Origin: Lachnospiraceae bacterium
Lineage (GTDB): Bacteria; Bacillota; Clostridia; Lachnospirales; Lachnospiraceae
Reading direction: 5' to 3'
Assembly (NCBI GenBank): GCA_015056945.1
Contig: SVFH01000020.1
Coordinates: 1 to 49,150, forward strand
DNA length: 49,150 bases
The notes under the pieces are model-generated. The model was given only the letters and a program-made list of their open reading frames with translations. It was not told where the DNA came from and did not search any database. Shown here in pieces: positions 45,076 to 49,150 of the stretch. The translations under genes and the position numbers were made by a program. How positions within the stretch are numbered: the stretch's first letter is position 1; every line of letters begins with the position of its first letter.

Positions 45076-45576
45076 ATGTATCAGGTAGGTGAATATATCG
45101 TGAAAGCTTTTGACGGTGTGTGTAAAGTGGCAGATATTTTGCATCCGCAAATGTCCGGTATTGAGAAAGACAGAATGTATTATCTCTTGATTCCGATTGA
45201 TGATCCTGCCGGTAAAATTTACCTTCCTCTTGATACAACAGATTCCTCGCTTCGCAAGGTGATGGACGAGGCAGAAGCCAGGTCATTAATCGGGCGTGTT
45301 ACAGAAATAGATGTATTAGAAGTGGAGAATGAGAGACTACGGGAGCAATGTTATAAAGACGCTATCAGAAGCTGTAAGCCGGAAACGTGGATTTCGTTGA
45401 TTAAGCTTATCCGGCTTCGCAAAGAGTCGCGTATTGTTCAGGGAAAAAAGGCAACAGTCTTGGATGAAAGATATTTCAAAATGGCAGAGGGAAAGCTTTA
45501 CTCTGAACTTGGATTTGCACTTCAATTGACAAAAGAAGAAGTGCAGGAACAGCTAAAAGATTTATGGAAAAACTGA
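45076..45576 (+). CDS. CarD/CdnL-like transcriptional regulator
   Basis: A 166-aa protein of the CarD_CdnL_TRCF group, which binds the RNA polymerase beta subunit and stabilises promoter complexes. The N-terminal interaction domain reads YQVGEYIVKAFDGVCKVADI (shown by its core GEYIVKAFDGVCKV), then YYLLIPIDDPAGKIYLPLD; the C-terminal half is helical and basic. The start at 45076 is preferred since AAGGCGGG is 7 nt upstream; an earlier ATG has no site. It sits alone between enolase and the nuclease locus. Confidence 0.82.
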   Translation: MYQVGEYIVKAFDGVCKVADILHPQMSGIEKDRMYYLLIPIDDPAGKIYLPLDTTDSSLRKVMDEAEARSLIGRVTEIDVLEVENERLREQCYKDAIRSCKPETWISLIKLIRLRKESRIVQGKKATVLDERYFKMAEGKLYSELGFALQLTKEEVQEQLKDLWKN

Positions 45577-45645
45577 GACTGTATCGTTTATGCGTAATGT
45601 GAGCGATATCAGAGTTTATTTCTAAAATATGTGAAAAAGGAGAAC

Positions 45646-45686
45646 CGTCGGCAGAATCACACTTTGGGTTGTGCCGGCGTTTTTTT
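45646..45686 (+). terminator. Terminator of the carD-like gene
   Basis: CGTCGGCA (45646-45653) and TGCCGGCG (45672-45679) with one G-T pair, then T7. Nothing I can support lies between 45690 and 45840. Confidence 0.85.
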
Positions 45687-45837
45687 AAAAATGCAAGGCT
45701 AATTCTGATATCTACTTGCAAAGGGCAGGAAAATTCAGCATAATAAGTGATATCTGATACTATTCTGAAAACATTTCTATAATGGAATATCTGAAGAATC
45801 TTAGAAAATCTTCAATTTATCAAACATTTTATGAAAA

Positions 45838-45950
45838 CAGAAAAATTGGGAGTACTTTGTCTGGGGGAAAGTGTCCCTAAATGAGAGAAACAGAAAGATT
45901 GGGGATACTTTGTTCTGGGGAAGGTGTCCCTAAATGAGAGAAATGAGAAA
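45838..45950 (+). repeat. 53-bp-period repeat, upstream array (two units)
   Basis: GTGTCCCTAAATGAGAGAAA recurs at exactly 53 bp (TCCC at 45874 and 45927), each preceded by GGGGATACTTTG or GGGAGTACTTTG and CTGGGG. It resembles the downstream array at 46847-47245 in period and in GGGG/TCCC framework but with a different spacer. Confidence 0.85.
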
Positions 45951-46005
45951 ATTGGGATTGATTAAGAGAAATAAGAAAATTGAAAAAAGAAAGGTGGAAA
46001 TAAAC

Positions 46006-46836
46006 ATGAATGAAATAAGAAATAAATTTGAGGAGAGGAAAAAGCTGTTGATAAAGCTAAAAGAAGAAAAAGAAACTTCGCTGAAGGATTCGCCGGAGGG
46101 CAGCTTGAAAATCAGAATGAATCGTGGCAAAGTGCGCTATTTTCACTTCATGGGAAATTCCTCTGATGTGAAAAATGATTCGCGCATAAGCAAGACCGGA
46201 GCCGGCGAGAGATATCTTTCTTTAAAAGAGAAAGATTTCATTTCTGCACTTGCGCAAAAAGCATATGATACCAAGATTTTGAATTGCATAGAGCAGGAAT
46301 TGAAAGCAATCGAACGTTATCTGAATACTTGTCCTAAGGTTATGCCGGAGGACTGGTACAAGGAACTGCATTCGGAACGCCAAAAAATGATTGTTCCGAT
46401 CGCACCGGACTGGGAACGATTGAGAGCTGATTGGCTGTCGTTGCAATATGAAGGAAAAGGTTTCGACGAAAGAATCCCGGAGATTTACACAGACAAGGGA
46501 GAACGTGTGAGATCTAAGTCAGAATTATTGATTGCAAATGAATTGTATCGCGCCGATGTGGCATACCGTTACGAATATCCGGTTTACATAAAAGGGTTCG
46601 GAACAATCTATCCGGACTTCATGATTCTGTCAAAGAAGAAGCAAAAAGAAATATGCTGGGAGCATTTTGGAAGAATGGATGATCCGGAGTATGCACAGAA
46701 AGCTATTCAAAAAATTGCTGCATATGAAGAAAATGGATATGTTATAGGAGAAAATCTGGTCGTTACTTTTGAAACAAAGCAAACAATTCTTACAACACGA
46801 AAGATTCAAACAGTGATTGAACGATATTTGAGATAG
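46006..46836 (+). CDS. Putative PD-(D/E)XK nuclease-like protein between repeat arrays
   Basis: A 276-aa protein not assigned to a named family. The start at 46006 follows AAAGGTGG; the frame is open further upstream through the repeat array. The C-terminal third has a restriction-endonuclease-like pattern: RSKSELLIANEL (Glu173), IYPDFMI (Asp204) and ICWEHFGRMDDPEY (Glu219, followed by HFG), then a helix with Lys232/Lys236 and LVVTFET. This E...PD...ExH order fits a PD-(D/E)XK fold. The N-terminal half is helical and Lys/Glu-rich, possibly DNA binding. It is flanked by 53-bp repeats on both sides, suggesting a link between protein and repeats. Activity is inferred, not shown. Confidence 0.6.
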   Translation: MNEIRNKFEERKKLLIKLKEEKETSLKDSPEGSLKIRMNRGKVRYFHFMGNSSDVKNDSRISKTGAGERYLSLKEKDFISALAQKAYDTKILNCIEQELKAIERYLNTCPKVMPEDWYKELHSERQKMIVPIAPDWERLRADWLSLQYEGKGFDERIPEIYTDKGERVRSKSELLIANELYRADVAYRYEYPVYIKGFGTIYPDFMILSKKKQKEICWEHFGRMDDPEYAQKAIQKIAAYEENGYVIGENLVVTFETKQTILTTRKIQTVIERYLR

Positions 46837-46846
46837 TGAAAAGAAT

Positions 46847-47245
46847 ATTTGGGGACGGTCCGTCATGTTTCTTTTCTTGGGGAAATATCCCCAAAGAAGT
46901 AAAAAAGAAGAAAAGGGTACACCGTCGCCGGTCAGAAATATCCCCAAAGAAGTAAAAAAGAAGAAAAGGGGACACCGTCGCCGGCGGGAAATGTCCCCAA
47001 AGAAGTAAAAAAGAAGAAAAGGGTACACCGTCGCCGGTCAGAAATGTCCCCAAAGAAGTAGAAAAGAAGAAAAGGGTATACCGGCCCCGGCGGGAAATGT
47101 CCCTAAAAGTGGAAAAATTAAGAAAAGGGTATACCGGCCCCGGCGGGAAATATCCCCAAAGAAGTAGAAAAGAAGAAAAGGGAACACCGGCCCCGGTCAG
47201 AAATGTCCCCAAAGAAGTAAAAAAGAAAAAAAGGGATACTTTCAC
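46847..47245 (+). repeat. 53-bp tandem repeat, downstream array (seven units)
   Basis: TCCCC/TCCCT recurs at 46888, 46941, 46994, 47047, 47100, 47153 and 47206, exactly 53 bp apart. Each unit has an A/G-rich half (AAAGAAGTAAAAAAGAAG) and a GC-rich half, for example GGGGACACCGTCGCCGG...TGTCCCC, that can fold on itself. Sub-types GTCGCCGGTCAG, GTCGCCGGCGGG and GGCCCCGGCGGG are mixed. No unique spacers lie between units. Confidence 0.95.
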
Positions 47246-47286
47246 GTCAAATATCTTACTAAGGTCAATTAAATACTAAAAACCTA

Positions 47287-47325
47287 TTGACATATTGTGA
47301 ATAATGTGTATATAGTATATATACA
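47287..47325 (+). promoter_or_regulatory. Promoter and likely operator of the GntR/ABC operon
   Basis: TTGACA (47287-47292) with a -10 around 47309-47316 (TATATA or TATAGT). A perfect inverted repeat TGTATATA-GTA-TATATACA (47307-47325) covers the -10, a position suited to repression by the GntR protein encoded next. Confidence 0.72.
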
Positions 47326-47392
47326 ATATATTGTTTGCCACGGGCATTAAACTGCAGAAATGCTTGTGGAAGAAAGAATCGCGAGGTAACAA

Positions 47393-47791
47393 ATGGATAT
47401 TATTATTACAAATCAGTCAGATAGGCCGATTTATGAACAAATCATGGATCAGATCAAAGCTCAGATTATGAATGGTGAATTGAAAGAAGGGGACGCTCTT
47501 CCGTCAATGCGTCTTCTGGCCAAGGAGCTTAGAATCAGCATTATCACGACGAAGCGTGCTTACGAAGAGCTGGAGCGGGAAGGGTATATTGAGTCCTATA
47601 CCGGTAAAGGAAGCTTTGTAAAAGGCGTAAACCATGAAATGCTGAAAGAAAGTGTTATGTTTGAAATTGAAACTATGATGGAAGAAATGTTTGAAAAGGC
47701 GGAAGTCGCCAAACTTTCTTTTGAAGAGTTGACGGAGAGATGGAATCTTTTATATGAAGAGAGAAGAGAACGGGCGGATAAACCGGAATAG
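47393..47791 (+). CDS. GntR-family regulator, YtrA type
   Basis: A 132-aa regulator with the N-terminal GntR winged helix (RPIYEQIMDQIKAQIMNGELK, LPSMRLLAKELRIS, TTKRAYEELEREGYI; about residues 11-70) and the very short effector part typical of the YtrA subfamily. Such regulators usually repress their own operon with an ABC transporter, as seen here. GCGAGG lies near the ATG as a weak ribosome site. The inverted repeat over the promoter is the likely binding site. Confidence 0.92.
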   Translation: MDIIITNQSDRPIYEQIMDQIKAQIMNGELKEGDALPSMRLLAKELRISIITTKRAYEELEREGYIESYTGKGSFVKGVNHEMLKESVMFEIETMMEEMFEKAEVAKLSFEELTERWNLLYEERRERADKPE

Positions 47792-47835
47792 ACAGACAAG
47801 TGTGTGAAGGAGCCTGTTTAGTTGGAGGAGACGAT

Positions 47836-48714
47836 ATGGTAGAGAATGTAATTACATTGAAAGATGTGACGAAGGATTATGGTGATTTTGTATTAGATAA
47901 GATTAACTTTGAAATACCAAATGGCTGCATCTGTGGTTTCGTAGGACAAAACGGCGCCGGCAAAACCACCACAATCCGCCTGATTATGGATATTATTGCT
48001 GCAAATTCCGGTGAGATTAAAGTGTTCGGCAAAGATATGCGTACAGAAGGGAAAGCTTTGAAAGATGACATCGGTGTGGTGTTTGATGAAATGGGTTTCC
48101 ACGACTTCTTAACCGGTGTACAGATTAATAAAATCATGAGCAAAATGTACACCAACTGGAGCGAAGAAGTATTTACCGGATATATGAAGAAATTCGGTCT
48201 TCCCATGAAGAAGAAATGTGGTAAGTTCTCACGTGGTATGCGTATGAAATTACAGATCGCAGTGGCAATGTCCCACGGAGCGAAGTTACTGATTATGGAT
48301 GAACCGACCAGCGGCTTGGATCCTATCGTGCGTAATGAAATTCTGGAAATCTTCCAGGAGTTTGTTATGGAAGAGGACCATACGATTCTTTTATCTTCTC
48401 ATATCACAGGGGATATTGAGCGTATCGCGGATATGGTTGTATTTATTGACAAGGGGCGTATTGTATTAAGTGGTGAAAAGGATGTAATCCTTGAGAATCA
48501 CGCAATGTTGAGATGTACGAAAAAAGATGCAGAGTCAATTGCAAAAGAAGACATTGTATCCGTAAGACAGTCTGCCTTCGGTGTAGATGTTTTGGTATAT
48601 GATAAAAAGGCCTGCGCAAGAAAATACGAGAAACTTACCATGGAGCAGTGTACTTTGGAAGAAATTATGATACATTATGTAAATCGTGCAAACAACGAAA
48701 GCAAAGAAGCGTAG
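47836..48714 (+). CDS. ABC transporter ATP-binding protein
   Basis: A 292-aa ABC ATPase of the YtrB/BcrA-like group. It has Walker A GQNGAGKTTT (about 38-47), signature FSRGMRMKLQIA, Walker B LLIMDEPTSGLDP and switch LLSSHITGDIER. The C-terminal 70 residues are a family-specific extension. The start at 47836 follows GGAGGAG; an upstream ATG lacks a site. It follows the GntR gene by 44 bp and is coupled to the permease gene. Confidence 0.92.
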   Translation: MVENVITLKDVTKDYGDFVLDKINFEIPNGCICGFVGQNGAGKTTTIRLIMDIIAANSGEIKVFGKDMRTEGKALKDDIGVVFDEMGFHDFLTGVQINKIMSKMYTNWSEEVFTGYMKKFGLPMKKKCGKFSRGMRMKLQIAVAMSHGAKLLIMDEPTSGLDPIVRNEILEIFQEFVMEEDHTILLSSHITGDIERIADMVVFIDKGRIVLSGEKDVILENHAMLRCTKKDAESIAKEDIVSVRQSAFGVDVLVYDKKACARKYEKLTMEQCTLEEIMIHYVNRANNESKEA

Positions 48715-48727
48715 AAGGAGGTATCTT

Positions 48728-49150
48728 ATGAAAGCATTAATTTTAAAAGATATCTACTGTCTGCGTACCCGCATCATGACCTATGTATTGACTCTGGTTG
48801 CTGCCTTGGTAATCGGAATTCTGATTTCCCTTAGCAGTGAATACGGAAATATGAGGCTGGATGTGATGATGGGCGATGCTGCAACGGTATCGGAAGATGA
48901 TCTCGCGGCACATAAAGTAATGCTCGGAGGCGCTACTTTTTTGGCAATTTTGCTTCCTTTGGGAGTGGGCTTTGACGGCATTATGACCTTTCATATGGAT
49001 GAAAAGGCAAATTTTAATGATGTGCTTCGCACCATGCCGGTAAAACCTGTGGAAATTGTGCTGGCAAGATTTAGTACTGCTTACGGCTTCCTTCTGACAG
49101 GTTATGTATCATCTATCTTGATTGCCCTGCTGATTTCGCCGGTGGTTAAG
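48728..49150 (+). CDS. ABC-2 permease, 3' end outside the window
   Basis: The first 141 residues of an ABC-2 membrane protein, cut by the window end. It begins MKALILKDIYCLRTR, has two hydrophobic segments (about 16-35 and 62-82) separated by a polar loop, then FHMDEKANFNDVLRTMPVKPVEIVLAR, shown here only to mark its typical cytoplasmic amphipathic part, and a further helix. AAGGAGG lies 7 nt before the ATG. It is the membrane partner of the preceding ATPase. Confidence 0.85.
   Translation, partial: MKALILKDIYCLRTRIMTYVLTLVAALVIGILISLSSEYGNMRLDVMMGDAATVSEDDLAAHKVMLGGATFLAILLPLGVGFDGIMTFHMDEKANFNDVLRTMPVKPVEIVLARFSTAYGFLLTGYVSSILIALLISPVVK

Noticed and set aside
46847..47245. Possible CRISPR array (regular 53-bp spacing)
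   Set aside because: The whole 53-bp unit is repeated with no unique spacers, and no cas genes are nearby.
46790..47245. Minus-strand frame of about 150 residues over the 53-bp array
   Set aside because: It consists of repeated FFFFTSLG-type segments produced by the tandem array, so it is not a credible protein.

Overview
The window looks like a chromosomal segment of an anaerobic Firmicute, most likely a Lachnospiraceae/Clostridia member. This is inferred from the AT-rich base use, strong AGGAGG ribosome sites, sigma-A-type TTGACA/TATAAT promoters, the indolepyruvate:ferredoxin oxidoreductase subunit, the proposed homoserine kinase (ThrB2) next to hom and lysC, a class B sortase, a CarD-like protein and GntR/ABC modules. 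No plasmid, prophage or insertion sequence with a transposase is visible. No rRNA or CRISPR array is present; there is one tRNA.

Layout. 1-7.6 kb: iorB, the PcrA/UvrD helicase, a small membrane protein, an RlmD-type rRNA methyltransferase, a zinc-ribbon membrane protein with a small coupled partner, and an RluA-type pseudouridine synthase. 7.6-9 kb: two small membrane proteins. 9.1-18.5 kb: a cell-surface locus of two large paralogous adhesins (choice-of-anchor-A-like head, four SpaA/Cna-B-like domains, long low-complexity linkers, VPKTGD sorting signal) followed by a class B sortase. 18.5-27 kb: an asparagine synthetase homologue whose glutaminase half appears dead (minus strand), a membrane protein, a DHH phosphoesterase (minus), GlnRS, a DUF2225 protein, a YtxH-like protein (minus), a TetR regulator and YvcK. 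27.2-31.7 kb: an operon of ABC ATPase, permease, HExxH protein, OmpR-family response regulator and histidine kinase, preceded by three heptamers spaced exactly 11 bp. 31.9-36 kb: an aspartate-family amino-acid operon (ACT protein, hom, proposed homoserine kinase, lysC); lysC carries an internal ribosome site at the start of its ACT region. 36.2-38 kb: a LUD-domain protein (minus), a strong promoter driving a probable non-coding or micro-ORF transcript, a three-copy tandem array of a structured ~120-bp repeat, and tRNA-Gly(GCC). 38.1-43.3 kb: an M15-type peptidase and four tandem paralogues of an unrecognised zinc-ribbon family. 43.5-45.6 kb: enolase and a CarD-like regulator. 45.8-47.3 kb: a putative PD-(D/E)XK nuclease flanked on both sides by 53-bp-period repeat arrays. 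47.4 kb to the end: a GntR (YtrA-type) regulator with an ABC-2 transporter, truncated by the window edge.

The most unusual items are the nuclease gene bracketed by 53-bp GGGGAC/GTCCCC repeats, the dispersed ~120-bp multi-hairpin repeat (six copies, all in the same orientation), the tandem zinc-ribbon paralogues (one carrying TREYNPAPVKEWKP repeats), the promoter-driven RNA at about 37.1 kb, and the AsnB homologue lacking its catalytic cysteine. All functional statements rest on motif recognition by eye; no search or folding was run.
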